DNA of 64,000 nt, taken from contig CAKSPZ010000002.1 of NCBI GenBank assembly GCA_934486635.1, positions 62,001-126,000 on the forward strand, written 5' to 3'. Positions 8,112-17,705 of the stretch are shown piece after piece. A program made the position numbers and the translations under genes. How positions within the stretch are numbered: the stretch's first letter is position 1; each line of letters starts with the position of its first letter. The stretch comes from an uncultured Eubacteriales bacterium (lineage in GTDB: Bacteria; Bacillota; Clostridia; Oscillospirales; Acutalibacteraceae). The notes under the pieces are model-generated. The model was not told the DNA's origin. It saw only the letters and a program-made list of their open reading frames with translations, and did no database searches.

Positions 8112-11100
8112 TTATAAAAATATTTCTTCTCCTGTGTAAAATGAATATAAAATCGTTTTTGACACTTCGTTTTCTGTGCATTTTGCAAAGGCTTCTTTAT
8201 ATAAATTTAGTTGATTTGAATATTGTTCTGTTAAAAACTCACTGGATTTTGTTTTATTTGTCTTGTAATCTACAATAATATATTTTCCGTCTTCTTCAAA
8301 TATACAATCGATTGCTCCTTGTAAAATTACAGATTCTTTCTCAAAATTGGGCTTAATATCCTCTATTACTTTTTTCGCATCTATATTTACTGTAAATCTA
8401 AATTCTCTTATTACATTGTTTGACTTTAATATCCTATTGCATAAATTACTTTCTAAAAATCTAATAATTTGCTTTCTATCTAAAACATCGCATTGTTCTT
8501 TAGAAATAAACCCTTCATTTAGTAGCCTATTTATCTCATCATTAAGATTTTCCTTTGCATTTTTTAAATTTACAAATTGCATAAATGTGTGCAATGCTGT
8601 TCCTGCCTGAGCTGCATCCATCGATTTTTTTAATAAAAATAATGGTTTTTTAGCAAAATTAAATTTACTTGACTTATCTGTCGAAATTAAATCTGACACT
8701 GTGACCTTAGTAGGAATTCTAGATAATTCACTATATTTATATTTATAATTTATTCTACTATTAATTTTTTCCAATAATTCATTATCTATTACTTCTCTTT
8801 CAATATTTTCAACTTTTTGTATATCCGCTTCATTAAATTCCGGTTTAACAATATTTATATCCCACTTATTTTCATCCTCAATCATTATTCCAGGTAATGC
8901 CCCTGATATATCTCTTAAATATTTACCGTCCGGGTGCCTTAAGGCACATAATAAAAGCCAATCAGAAAAACTTGATGCACTTCTTATTACATAAGGTGAT
9001 ATAACATTATTTTCTGTTAATTGATTCGCCAATTTACTAAGTGTAGACCGAGGACTTTTTAAAGAGGTAAGCATTATCAGATGTTCCTTTGCTCGAGTCA
9101 TCGCAACATAAAGTACACGTAATTCTTCAGACATTGCACCTCTGTCTATGTCAATACGTATAGCTTCCCTTTGTATGGTAGTATATTTTCTCATATTATC
9201 ATTATCAAAAAGTCTCAGGCCTGGACCTAATTCAGGATGTAAAAGTATATCTCCCATATCTTTATTAAACTTTCTGGAACAATTAGCAACAATACAAATC
9301 GGAAATTCTAATCCTTTTGACCTATGTATACTCATTATTTTTACTACATTAGCTCCTTCAGATATTGCATTTGCAGATGACATATCTGATTTTTGTTCTT
9401 CCAATTTATCTATAAATTTAATAAATCCAGTAAGTCCCCTATAACCTGCTGCTTCATAATTTCTAGCATATTCAATCAATAAACGCAGATTATTTAGTCT
9501 TAATTTTCCTTCTTTCATTGACTGAATAATTGATAAATATCCAGATTTATCATAAAAATATTGTATTAATTTATCAGATGGCATTGTCGAAGCCAGTATT
9601 CTGTAATTACATATATCGGTCAAGAAATTTTGACATTTTATATTTCCCTTATCAGCACATTCTTTTAAAGCAAAATACAACGAAACCTTTTTTTCACATA
9701 GTCTAATTTCACTTAAATCGTCCGGAGTAAAACCATATATAGGACTAAGTAAAACCGAAATAAGCGGGATATCCTGTATTGGGTTATCAATTATTCTTAG
9801 CATTGATATAACTGTAGATACTTCCACCGTACCAAAAAAGCTACCTGCAGTATCTGACCATGCAGGTATACCACATAGTTCTAGTTCTTTTACAAACTCA
9901 GGTGCGTGTTTATTTGCACTTCTTAATAATATACAAAAATCTCCATAAGTTACAGGCCTATAAGTATCTTTATCCTTTATTTTGTATGATGAACCTATCA
10001 TTTCACTTATTATTTTAGCTATATGTCTTGCTTCACAGACATTCATATTATTTTCATCATCTGATATGTCCAGTATATCCAATGACATATCTGGTATGTT
10101 GCGAGGTTCATAAAAAGCACCATTTACCAACTTTTCTTCATTTGTATATTCCATTTCGCCCATTGACTTTGACATTATTTGAGAAAACACAAAATTTGTA
10201 GCACCCAATACTCCTTTTCTGCTTCTAAAATTTTTATCTAAAATAATTTTAGCAGGATACGATTCATTATTTCTATCAAAATTTTTATAGCTTTCTTTTC
10301 TTCGCAAAAAGATTTCAGGCATAGCTTGCCTAAACCTATAAATACTTTGTTTGACATCTCCCACGACAAACAAATTATCTTCATTTTTTGATATAGCTCT
10401 AAATATCATATCCTGTGCTTCATTTGTATCCTGATATTCATCCACCATAACATACTTAAATTGTTCTGATAAATTTTTAGCTATATCCGTTTTTTCAAAG
10501 CCATTACCTAATGGTCTTACTAATAACTTTAATGTTAAATGCTCTAAATCCCCAAAATCAACAATTGATTTTTCAGTTTTTAATTCGTCAAGTTTGGTCC
10601 CAAACTTTCTCACAAGACTAAATAACTCATTAATAATGGGTTTTAATTTTTTTATATCATCTCGACATTGATTTTCATCAGGATAAAAAATCTGTGTTAA
10701 TTTTTTTATTATGTTTTTAATTTCTTGCCTATTTTGCGTAACTTTTAATTTTACTGGGTCATCTGCATAACCTACTAATCTTTTAAGTGTAGTCAATTTT
10801 AAATTTTTTAAATAATTAGATATTTCATTCCAAGATTCATGTTCAGTTAACCTTTTTAATTCAACAATTGACATCATATCAAATGATAGATTTTCTCCAT
10901 ATGCAGTTTTTATTTTCTCATCATCTTCTATTAAAGTAATTGAATTTTGTGTTAAACTTATGCACTGTTCAATTGCACCTAGTGCATATTCTATTAAGGT
11001 TTTTCCAAATATGGTATCCTTTATATTAATATTTTCGTCATATAATTTAAGTTTTTCATTTAACCATATATCCGGAAAAGGATGGGATCTTATAAAATTA

Positions 11101-11645
11101 TATAAAGTTAATACAGTATTAATTAGTTTTTTATCATCTCTTCCAGCACTAAAAATTTCAACTAATTTATAAAATTCCTTATTTGACTCTTCATATTTTT
11201 CTTCTAATACACTTTGTATTGCCTCATCTTTTAAAACCACCATTTCATTTTCATCTGCTATTCTAAAATTTGGTGATATATTTAATTTGTAAAAGTTCTC
11301 CTTTATAAGTTCATTACAAAAACTATGTATTGTACTTATATGTGCATGTGATAAAATCAGCTGTTGACGTTGAAGATTTTTATTTTCCGGATTATAAATC
11401 AACATATCTGAGATTTTATTACTAATTCTTTCTCTCATTTCAGCTGCCGCTGCTTTTGTAAATGTAACTACAAGTAATTTATCTGCATCACACGGATTAT
11501 CCTTGTCTGTTAAAATTTGTATAACTCTTTCTACCAAAACAGCTGTTTTACCTGAACCTGCAGCTGCTGATACTAATATTGAACCACCTTTTGCTCTTAT
11601 TGCATCAAGTTGACTCTGTGTCCACTTGTTTTCAGCCAATTTCAT
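8112..11645 (-). CDS. addA: ATP-dependent helicase/nuclease subunit A (AddA)
   Basis: With AddB this forms the AddAB helicase-nuclease that processes double-strand breaks to Chi for RecA loading, replacing RecBCD. The 1177-residue protein starts MKLAENKWTQSQLDAI, has a UvrD-type Walker A AAAGSGKT at residues 27-34, DEYQDT near residue 401, a RSKGLEFP helicase motif in the second half, and a C-terminal PD-(D/E)xK nuclease with GAIDCI and VDYKTNK near residue 1126. The ATG at 11645 is preferred over an in-frame ATG 13 codons upstream because of the adjacent GAAGGTGGTG. It overlaps the end of addB by 14 bases. Confidence 0.97.
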   Translation of the reverse strand: MKLAENKWTQSQLDAIRAKGGSILVSAAAGSGKTAVLVERVIQILTDKDNPCDADKLLVVTFTKAAAAEMRERISNKISDMLIYNPENKNLQRQQLILSHAHISTIHSFCNELIKENFYKLNISPNFRIADENEMVVLKDEAIQSVLEEKYEESNKEFYKLVEIFSAGRDDKKLINTVLTLYNFIRSHPFPDIWLNEKLKLYDENINIKDTIFGKTLIEYALGAIEQCISLTQNSITLIEDDEKIKTAYGENLSFDMMSIVELKRLTEHESWNEISNYLKNLKLTTLKRLVGYADDPVKLKVTQNRQEIKNIIKKLTQIFYPDENQCRDDIKKLKPIINELFSLVRKFGTKLDELKTEKSIVDFGDLEHLTLKLLVRPLGNGFEKTDIAKNLSEQFKYVMVDEYQDTNEAQDMIFRAISKNEDNLFVVGDVKQSIYRFRQAMPEIFLRRKESYKNFDRNNESYPAKIILDKNFRSRKGVLGATNFVFSQIMSKSMGEMEYTNEEKLVNGAFYEPRNIPDMSLDILDISDDENNMNVCEARHIAKIISEMIGSSYKIKDKDTYRPVTYGDFCILLRSANKHAPEFVKELELCGIPAWSDTAGSFFGTVEVSTVISMLRIIDNPIQDIPLISVLLSPIYGFTPDDLSEIRLCEKKVSLYFALKECADKGNIKCQNFLTDICNYRILASTMPSDKLIQYFYDKSGYLSIIQSMKEGKLRLNNLRLLIEYARNYEAAGYRGLTGFIKFIDKLEEQKSDMSSANAISEGANVVKIMSIHRSKGLEFPICIVANCSRKFNKDMGDILLHPELGPGLRLFDNDNMRKYTTIQREAIRIDIDRGAMSEELRVLYVAMTRAKEHLIMLTSLKSPRSTLSKLANQLTENNVISPYVIRSASSFSDWLLLCALRHPDGKYLRDISGALPGIMIEDENKWDINIVKPEFNEADIQKVENIEREVIDNELLEKINSRINYKYKYSELSRIPTKVTVSDLISTDKSSKFNFAKKPLFLLKKSMDAAQAGTALHTFMQFVNLKNAKENLNDEINRLLNEGFISKEQCDVLDRKQIIRFLESNLCNRILKSNNVIREFRFTVNIDAKKVIEDIKPNFEKESVILQGAIDCIFEEDGKYIIVDYKTNKTKSSEFLTEQYSNQLNLYKEAFAKCTENEVSKTILYSFYTGEEIFL

Positions 11646-14600
11646 CACCACCTTCTTTATCCACAAGTTCTTTAAAAAATTCATCTCTATTAAATTTTTT
11701 TATTTCTCGAACGTTTACATTTTTTGCTTCACCACATACTGTCTTATATTCACAAAACTCACATGCATCACATTCACCTTTAACTGGATATGGAGATATA
11801 TTTCCCGATTTCAATTCTTTTGCCATTGTCATTATTAATTTATCTATATGTTTCATAATTGCTCCCATCTGAGCAACATTGGCAAGAAAATCTTTATTTT
11901 TAGGTTGGCCATCTTTCATAACTACAGGAATAAACACTCCGGTTGCGTCTTTCTCCATACCATATATAACCTCAGGATCATCCAGTATTAAGCCATTCAT
12001 CCTTAATTTTTTCATTTTATCTTTTTCAATTTTTTTAATGTTTTCATCCCTGTCTGCATTTACTACAGTTGATACCGATGGTAAGTATAATACTCCTGCA
12101 GGTAAAACCTCTTCATATTCTTTTTTTAAATTTTTACATATTGTTTCAAGATATATGAGCATTTGTAAATTAAGTCCATATAATAAATCAGATAAAATAA
12201 ACTCTTTATGTCCCGTCTTATAATCAATTACTCTTACAAAAAGTTTATTTTCTTTTTTCATTACATCTACTCTATCTATTTTACCTTCGACTGAAATAAA
12301 TGAATCATCTTCTAATTTTAATATTAATGGTTTAATTTCACTTTTTGGAGATATTTCCATTTCAAATTTTGTTGGTAAAAACTCACTCTGAGACAATTCT
12401 TTTAGCATATTTGTAACTACCGGTAACGCTGTTTTTATAACTCTATTAAATAAATATTGAAATCTTTTTGTTTTTTCTTTCCATCCGCCTAAATTAACTT
12501 CAATATAAGAATTTAAAATGTCCTTTATTATTATTGAAATTTCTTTATTTGAAAGGTTAAATAAAGTTAAAGTATCATATGTTTTAAACATTTTTTCAAA
12601 AATAAAGTGCATAACATTTCCATATTCAAGGGCATCAAATCTTGCTTTTTTTCGTTCTTTTGCAAAAAGTCCATATTTGCAAAAATAAGAAAATTTACAA
12701 AGATAATATTTTTCCACTTGTGATGCAGATACCTTAATATTTTTTCCAAATAATTCAGAAGCTCTTTCATTATTTTTAAACTTAAAAGGTTCTTTTGTAT
12801 TAGCAATATTAATTGAATATAATTTTTCTTTATAATCATTGTCTTCAGCAAAATATTTTATTAATGTTTGTGAAAACCTAGACTTATCTCTCCAATGTTT
12901 TGCACACATTTCAAAAGCCGGTTCTTTTGCCCAAATCTCATCATCAAGTCCTTGAGAAATATCATCTATATTATAAACTTTAGGTAAAATTGCCCTTGTT
13001 TCCTTCACAATAGATGATGGAGCTTTTACACCTCCTAATGTTGTCGCACAAGACCAAGTTATATATAATTTTTCAGAAGGAATAGTCATCGTTTTATAAG
13101 CTAAAAAACGTTCATTAATAGAAAGTCCCTCCACTGAATCATAAAGATTCATTCCCATAGAAATAAGTTGTCGCCTTTGTGAATCATTAAAAATACCTGT
13201 TGACGCCGGTGTTCGAGGAAATTCACCTTCTACAGCTCCCAAGAGAAAAACTACTTTTATATTTTGTGCTCTAAACCTATCTATTGAACTAAATATAACT
13301 TCGTCCACACCTTTTGGAATAAAAGCTATATCATTTGAATTTATTACTAATCTTAAAAGTTCTGCATATTTACCCGTGGACATATATTTACCCTTCAAAA
13401 TAACATTCATTCTATCCAATATATCCACTAACAAATCCCACAATCTCAGTTGTTCTTCTGCTAAGTTGTTCTGCATTGAATCCTTTAAATTATTATAAAA
13501 ATACTTTAAATTTTCTAATAAATTTATTTCCATTAAAAACCCATATAAAGATTCAGTTATAACATCCCCAGTAGTATTAACTGTTTTCTCTTTTAATTTT
13601 TTTATTGGTTCTATTATATTTTTTCTAATATTATTGATTTTTAAAAGTTTTTCACTAGATTCAGGAGACATTTCTCCATATCCATCCGGATTAGATGTAA
13701 AATCGCTCAACCATCTTTTTCCTGTTATACCCCAAAACAGTACATAATTTTCTAATATTGAAATATCATCAAAATCAAAACCTGATAATCCTGTTTTTAA
13801 AAATCTAAATATACTTTCGGATGAATAATTTTTATTAATTATCTCTAATGCTGATAAAACTAAATGCATTAATGGTTTTGCATCTATGTCTTCTCGCCTA
13901 TCCATAAAATACGGGATATTATATTTTTCAAAAGATATGTCCATTATCCCTTTATATACTTCATCATTTCTTGTAATTACCGCAAAATTTCCATATTTAT
14001 AGCCTTGTTCACATACTAGTCTTTTTATTGTTCTCGAAATAAAATCTGCTTCATCATATTGAGTATTCCCATTATATATATACACATCATCAACATTTTG
14101 AAAGTAAGGCTTTTTTTTCAATCTAAACACTTGATTTTCCAAGTATTTTAGTCCATCGCTTTTAAATCTCCAAGATTTTTCTAAACAAATTGGTACCTTT
14201 ATTTTTACTGAATTTTTCTTTGCAAGGTTTAGTATCCTTATCGCAGTTTTATTTATAGGTGCAAATAAACTAAACTTATCATCAGAAAAAACATTTTTAT
14301 CCGTACAAAGAGTTATATAGCAATTATTACATTGTTTTAATATTAATTCTATTATAGATAATTGCTGAATTGTAAAACCTTCAAAACCATCTATCATAAC
14401 CGTATACTCATAAAAAAAATTGTATATAGATAATGTTTTTGCTAATCTTGTCAAATCGTCCAATGGATCTGTATATGTATTGTATAATAATGCTTCATAA
14501 GACTGTAAAATTAAAGCTGTTTCTTTTATTTTTCCTTTTAGCACCGGTTCATTTACTAAATGAGATGCATCAAATAAATTTTTATCAGTTATATTACACA

Positions 14601-14985
14601 TTTTAAATTCAGATAATGCTGATACCATCATATCAATGAATTCCATTTTACCAGATTGGTCATAAAAAATTTTAAGTTGGTCAACGACTTCATCAATAGC
14701 CAAACTCATTAAAAGATTTCTATCACCTTTATTAATCCTGTTTCTTGTAAATCCACCAACTTCTCTTGAAACTAAATCAATAAGTCGTGTAAACGTCATA
14801 ACTTGCACTTTTATAGATTCTTTTTCTCCTAATAAATCAAGCATTGCTTTTTCCGTATCAAAGGAACTTTGTTCTGGAACTATTATCATTAATTTTTTTG
14901 TATTATTCTTTAAATGCTCACAAATAATTTCTTGTATCTTATAAGTTTTTCCTGACCCTGCTCGTCCAAATATAAATTGAAGCAT
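11632..14985 (-). CDS. addB: ATP-dependent helicase/nuclease subunit B (AddB)
   Basis: AddB is the second subunit of AddAB; it carries the Chi-recognition site and a second nuclease domain. The 1117-residue protein has an N-terminal P-loop GRAGSGKT (residues 7-14) and a RecB-type nuclease near residue 923 (GKIDRVDV, VIDYKTGHK). It also has the four-cysteine iron-sulfur cluster typical of AddB: one Cys near residue 765 (YYLCKF) and CDACEFCEYKTVC near residue 1080. The ATG at 14985 follows AGGAG. It overlaps addA, so the two subunits are translated together. Confidence 0.97.
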   Translation of the reverse strand: MLQFIFGRAGSGKTYKIQEIICEHLKNNTKKLMIIVPEQSSFDTEKAMLDLLGEKESIKVQVMTFTRLIDLVSREVGGFTRNRINKGDRNLLMSLAIDEVVDQLKIFYDQSGKMEFIDMMVSALSEFKMCNITDKNLFDASHLVNEPVLKGKIKETALILQSYEALLYNTYTDPLDDLTRLAKTLSIYNFFYEYTVMIDGFEGFTIQQLSIIELILKQCNNCYITLCTDKNVFSDDKFSLFAPINKTAIRILNLAKKNSVKIKVPICLEKSWRFKSDGLKYLENQVFRLKKKPYFQNVDDVYIYNGNTQYDEADFISRTIKRLVCEQGYKYGNFAVITRNDEVYKGIMDISFEKYNIPYFMDRREDIDAKPLMHLVLSALEIINKNYSSESIFRFLKTGLSGFDFDDISILENYVLFWGITGKRWLSDFTSNPDGYGEMSPESSEKLLKINNIRKNIIEPIKKLKEKTVNTTGDVITESLYGFLMEINLLENLKYFYNNLKDSMQNNLAEEQLRLWDLLVDILDRMNVILKGKYMSTGKYAELLRLVINSNDIAFIPKGVDEVIFSSIDRFRAQNIKVVFLLGAVEGEFPRTPASTGIFNDSQRRQLISMGMNLYDSVEGLSINERFLAYKTMTIPSEKLYITWSCATTLGGVKAPSSIVKETRAILPKVYNIDDISQGLDDEIWAKEPAFEMCAKHWRDKSRFSQTLIKYFAEDNDYKEKLYSINIANTKEPFKFKNNERASELFGKNIKVSASQVEKYYLCKFSYFCKYGLFAKERKKARFDALEYGNVMHFIFEKMFKTYDTLTLFNLSNKEISIIIKDILNSYIEVNLGGWKEKTKRFQYLFNRVIKTALPVVTNMLKELSQSEFLPTKFEMEISPKSEIKPLILKLEDDSFISVEGKIDRVDVMKKENKLFVRVIDYKTGHKEFILSDLLYGLNLQMLIYLETICKNLKKEYEEVLPAGVLYLPSVSTVVNADRDENIKKIEKDKMKKLRMNGLILDDPEVIYGMEKDATGVFIPVVMKDGQPKNKDFLANVAQMGAIMKHIDKLIMTMAKELKSGNISPYPVKGECDACEFCEYKTVCGEAKNVNVREIKKFNRDEFFKELVDKEGGDEIG

Positions 14986-15035
14986 CTTTTTTCTCCTAAA
15001 AATTATTTATACATTTATTATATCATAAATGTAAA

Positions 15036-15070
15036 TAAAAAAAGACGACCCAAAAAATAGGTCGCCCTTT
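15036..15070 (-). terminator. Intrinsic terminator between the small membrane protein and addB
   Basis: GGCGACC (minus strand, 15066-15060) pairs with GGTCGTC (15050-15044), allowing one G-U pair, and is followed on the minus strand by seven T. Confidence 0.75.
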
Positions 15071-15421
15071 TTAAATTACAGATTGTTTCATTGCTTTATT
15101 AAATTCTTCCGGTGAATATATTCCAACTAAATCTTGCTCTTCACTTATTATTTCACAAATTTTTTTTGTTTCGTTATCCATTCCTAAATCAAGACATACT
15201 ATTTTTCGGTTGCTCATACTACTGAGCCATTTTGCATCAGATATAGCTTTTCTTAATATCATTTCAGCGTCTTCATTGTGCCCATTAAAAGGTATTACAA
15301 TGATAATTTCTCCATTATTATCTTTTTTATTAAAAAACGAAAAAGATATAACTTTAAAGACTTCTATTATTCCTACTATAGCAAGGCACAGTACAAATAT
15401 ACTAAGAACAACCTCCAACAT
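15071..15421 (-). CDS. Small membrane-anchored protein of unknown function
   Basis: The 116-residue protein has one N-terminal membrane helix (about residues 2-27, LEVVLSIFVLCLAIVGIIEV) followed by a soluble domain containing IIIVIPFNGHNEDAEMILRKA and KIVCLDLGMDNETKKIC, which looks like a compact alpha/beta fold. I do not recognise a named family. The ATG at 15421 follows GAGGTGATATAC; an upstream in-frame GTG lies inside that SD. It sits between metK and addB on the minus strand and has its own terminator. Function is unknown. Confidence 0.72.
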   Translation of the reverse strand: MLEVVLSIFVLCLAIVGIIEVFKVISFSFFNKKDNNGEIIIVIPFNGHNEDAEMILRKAISDAKWLSSMSNRKIVCLDLGMDNETKKICEIISEEQDLVGIYSPEEFNKAMKQSVI

Positions 15422-15487
15422 GTATATCACCTCTTTACATTAAGATATGTAAAGATTGACAAGTTGGTTAACTTTCACAAGGTTATA

Positions 15488-16675
15488 TTATAATAAAGCT
15501 TTTTTTATCTCTTCAACTTTATCTAATTTTTCCCATGTAACTGAAAGATCTTCTCTTCCCATATGACCATATGCTGCTAAATTTCTATATATTGGATTTC
15601 TAAGTCCTAAATTTTCTATTATTGCAGCAGGTCTTAAATCAAATACTTTATTTACCGCCTCTGCAATTTTTTCATCTGATATAGTAGAAGTTCCAAAAGT
15701 ATCTACCATAACAGAAACTGGGTGAGCTACACCAATTGCATAAGCTATTTGAACTTCACATTTTGAAGCTAATCCTGCTGCTACAATATTTTTAGCTATA
15801 TGTCTTGCCGCATATGCTGCTGATCTATCCACTTTAGTAGGGTCCTTTCCAGAAAAAGCTCCTCCTCCATGTCTAGAATAGCCTCCATATGTATCAACTA
15901 TTATTTTTCTTCCTGTAAGTCCTGTATCTCCAACCGGTCCTCCTATTACAAATCTTCCAGTCGGATTAATATAAAACTTTGTATTTTCATCTATTAAATT
16001 TTGTGGCACAACTGGTAAAATAACGACATCTTTTATATCGTGTCTAATTTGTTCAAGCTGTACATCTTCACTATGCTGAGTGGATACAACTATAGTATCA
16101 ACCCTTAAAGGTTTATCCCCATCATACTCTATAGTAACTTGAGTTTTTCCATCCGGACGAAGATAAGAAAGAGTACCATTCTTTCTTACCTTAGATAGTC
16201 TCTTAGCAAGTTTATGTGCAAGTGAAATTGGTAATGGCATTAATTCTGGCGTTTCATTGCAAGCATATCCAAACATTAATCCTTGGTCTCCTGCTCCTAT
16301 CTGATTATTTTTATCCTGCATTTTATTTTCTTCTTTAATTTCAAAAGATTCATTAACGCCCATAGCTATATCCGGAGACTGTGCATCAATAGAAGTAATA
16401 ACTGCACAATTATTTCCATTAAACCCTGCAGAAGCATTATCATAACCTATTGAAGTTATCACATCTCTTGCAATAGCTGCAATATCAACATAACAACTAG
16501 TTGATATTTCTCCCATCACATGAATCATTCCTGTAGTTGCAGTAACTTCACATGCTACATGTGCATTTTTATCCTTAGATAATATATCATCTAAAACTGC
16601 ATCTGATATTTGGTCACATACTTTATCAGGATGCCCTTCTGTAACTGATTCTGAAGTAAAAAAATGTTTTGCCAT
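15488..16675 (-). CDS. metK: S-adenosylmethionine synthetase
   Basis: The enzyme makes SAM from methionine and ATP. The 395-residue protein carries the MetK motifs GHPDKVCDQISD (about residues 15-26), GAGDQGLMFGYA (about 126-137) and the P-loop-like GGGAFSGKDPTKVDRSAAY. The start ATG has a GGAGGAT SD. It is preceded by a SAM-I riboswitch with terminator, so its product should shut off its own transcription. Confidence 0.98.
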   Translation of the reverse strand: MAKHFFTSESVTEGHPDKVCDQISDAVLDDILSKDKNAHVACEVTATTGMIHVMGEISTSCYVDIAAIARDVITSIGYDNASAGFNGNNCAVITSIDAQSPDIAMGVNESFEIKEENKMQDKNNQIGAGDQGLMFGYACNETPELMPLPISLAHKLAKRLSKVRKNGTLSYLRPDGKTQVTIEYDGDKPLRVDTIVVSTQHSEDVQLEQIRHDIKDVVILPVVPQNLIDENTKFYINPTGRFVIGGPVGDTGLTGRKIIVDTYGGYSRHGGGAFSGKDPTKVDRSAAYAARHIAKNIVAAGLASKCEVQIAYAIGVAHPVSVMVDTFGTSTISDEKIAEAVNKVFDLRPAAIIENLGLRNPIYRNLAAYGHMGREDLSVTWEKLDKVEEIKKALL

Positions 16676-16704
16676 AAAAAATCCTCCTAAAAACTAAATA
16701 AAAC

Positions 16705-16730
16705 AAAAAAGCCCGATAAAAACCGGACTT
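16705..16730 (-). terminator. Riboswitch-controlled terminator upstream of metK
   Basis: On the minus strand AGTCCGG pairs with TCGGGCT (including G-U pairs) around a T-rich loop and is followed by TTTTTT. It is the expression platform of the adjoining SAM-I aptamer. Confidence 0.88.
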
Positions 16731-16734
16731 AAAA

Positions 16735-16842
16735 ATCTCATCTTTCGGCTTTTACCGCAGGATTTAGCACCTTACAAATTAAATTGCAGGTTGCTGGACT
16801 TCTAAGGGCCTGTTCCCTCCATCACTCTTGATAAGCGGCCTA
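16735..16842 (-). promoter_or_regulatory. SAM-I (S-box) riboswitch aptamer
   Basis: Read on the minus strand the leader contains CTTATCAAGAGTGATGGAGG, then GGGAACAGGCCC, CAGCAACCTGCA and GGTGCTAAATCCTGC, ending with CCGAAAGATGAGA. These are the conserved S-box segments in the right order (P1, kink-turn in P2, P3, P4). SAM binding should favour the downstream terminator and reduce metK transcription. Confidence 0.95.
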
Positions 16843-16881
16843 TTAAGTTTTTAAATAGCTACAATTAAAAATATACATCGA

Positions 16882-16910
16882 ATTATATCACATTTACACA
16901 AATTTGTAAA
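16882..16910 (-). promoter_or_regulatory. SigA-type promoter for the SAM riboswitch and metK
   Basis: On the minus strand TTTACA (16905-16910) and TATAAT (16882-16887) are 17 bases apart, upstream of the S-box aptamer. Confidence 0.8.
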
Positions 16911-16925
16911 TAGTTTTTAGTAAAA

Positions 16926-17537
16926 TTATTTTTTATTTGCAGAAGATATTTTATTTATCAAAGACGTCAATTTTTTATAAAGAAGCAGTGCCAACGTACA
17001 TACTAATATCCCTTTTAATAAATTAAACGGACAAACTCCAAATAAAACAAAAGTTAATCTATCCGTTATAAATGGATTTATCGCATTTGCTAAAGAAATT
17101 ATTGTTGTTTCCTCAAACAAAAATAACTTTTCATATATTGGAATTAACATAAAATAATTTAAACAAGCTGATATAAAAACTAAACTTGACACTCCAGCAA
17201 GCATAGAAAGGCAAGCACCTTTAAATGTTCTATATTTTTTATAAATTAATGCACTAGGTAAAATCAAGGATATTCCTGTTATAAAATTGGCAAATTGACC
17301 TATTCCCAAACTTGATGACCCTTTTATTAAAAGTGAAAGCAATATTTTAACTCCCTGTGTCACTACTCCTGCTAATGGTCCTAATGAAAAGCCACTTATT
17401 AAAACAATTGCATCGCTAAAATCCAACTTATAAAAATTAGGTAAAAAAAATACTGGTATTTCAAAAAACATTACTATAGTAGATATTGCTGCAAAAATAG
17501 ATATTTGAATTAATGTAATTAATTTTGTTGTCTTCAA
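16926..17537 (-). CDS. ribU: Riboflavin ECF transporter S component (RibU)
   Basis: RibU is the substrate-binding membrane subunit that captures riboflavin and uses a shared energising module (EcfA, EcfA', EcfT) encoded elsewhere. The 203-residue protein has about six membrane helices. The segment LPNFYKLDFSDAIVLISGFSLGPLAG matches the RibU substrate-loop signature, and KILLSLLIKGSSS follows. The start is TTG at 17537 with AGGTG at correct spacing. It is monocistronic with its own promoter. I see no FMN riboswitch in the short upstream gap. Related S components for other vitamins are possible but the signature favours riboflavin. Confidence 0.88.
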   Translation of the reverse strand: MKTTKLITLIQISIFAAISTIVMFFEIPVFFLPNFYKLDFSDAIVLISGFSLGPLAGVVTQGVKILLSLLIKGSSSLGIGQFANFITGISLILPSALIYKKYRTFKGACLSMLAGVSSLVFISACLNYFMLIPIYEKLFLFEETTIISLANAINPFITDRLTFVLFGVCPFNLLKGILVCTLALLLYKKLTSLINKISSANKK

Positions 17538-17564
17538 ATATTTACACCTAACCTTTTTTATTTT

Positions 17565-17593
17565 ATGATAACTTTTAAATTTTTTTATGTCAA
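17565..17593 (-). promoter_or_regulatory. SigA-type promoter for ribU
   Basis: On the minus strand TTGACA (17588-17593) and TATCAT (17565-17570) are 17 bases apart, about 30 bases upstream of the TTG start. Confidence 0.72.
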
Positions 17594-17621
17594 CTTACAT
17601 CAATTTTTAATTTTCAAGAGT

Positions 17622-17650
17622 TTGATTTTTTGTATATAATATTGTATAAT
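17622..17650 (+). promoter_or_regulatory. SigA-type promoter for yifB
   Basis: TTGATT (17622-17627) and TATAAT (17645-17650) are 17 bases apart, upstream of yifB and divergent from the ribU promoter. Confidence 0.72.
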
Positions 17651-17705
17651 TATGGATATATTTTATTGTTTTTTATAGATTATATCAAAGAGGAGGGAAT
17701 TGTGA

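Noticed and set aside
11579..12223. Several plus-strand ORFs antisense to addA/addB
   Set aside because: No SD or recognisable family; they shadow AddB and AddA coding sequence.
17538..17700. Looked for an FMN riboswitch upstream of ribU
   Set aside because: The gap is short, occupied by divergent promoters, and lacks the conserved FMN aptamer segments.
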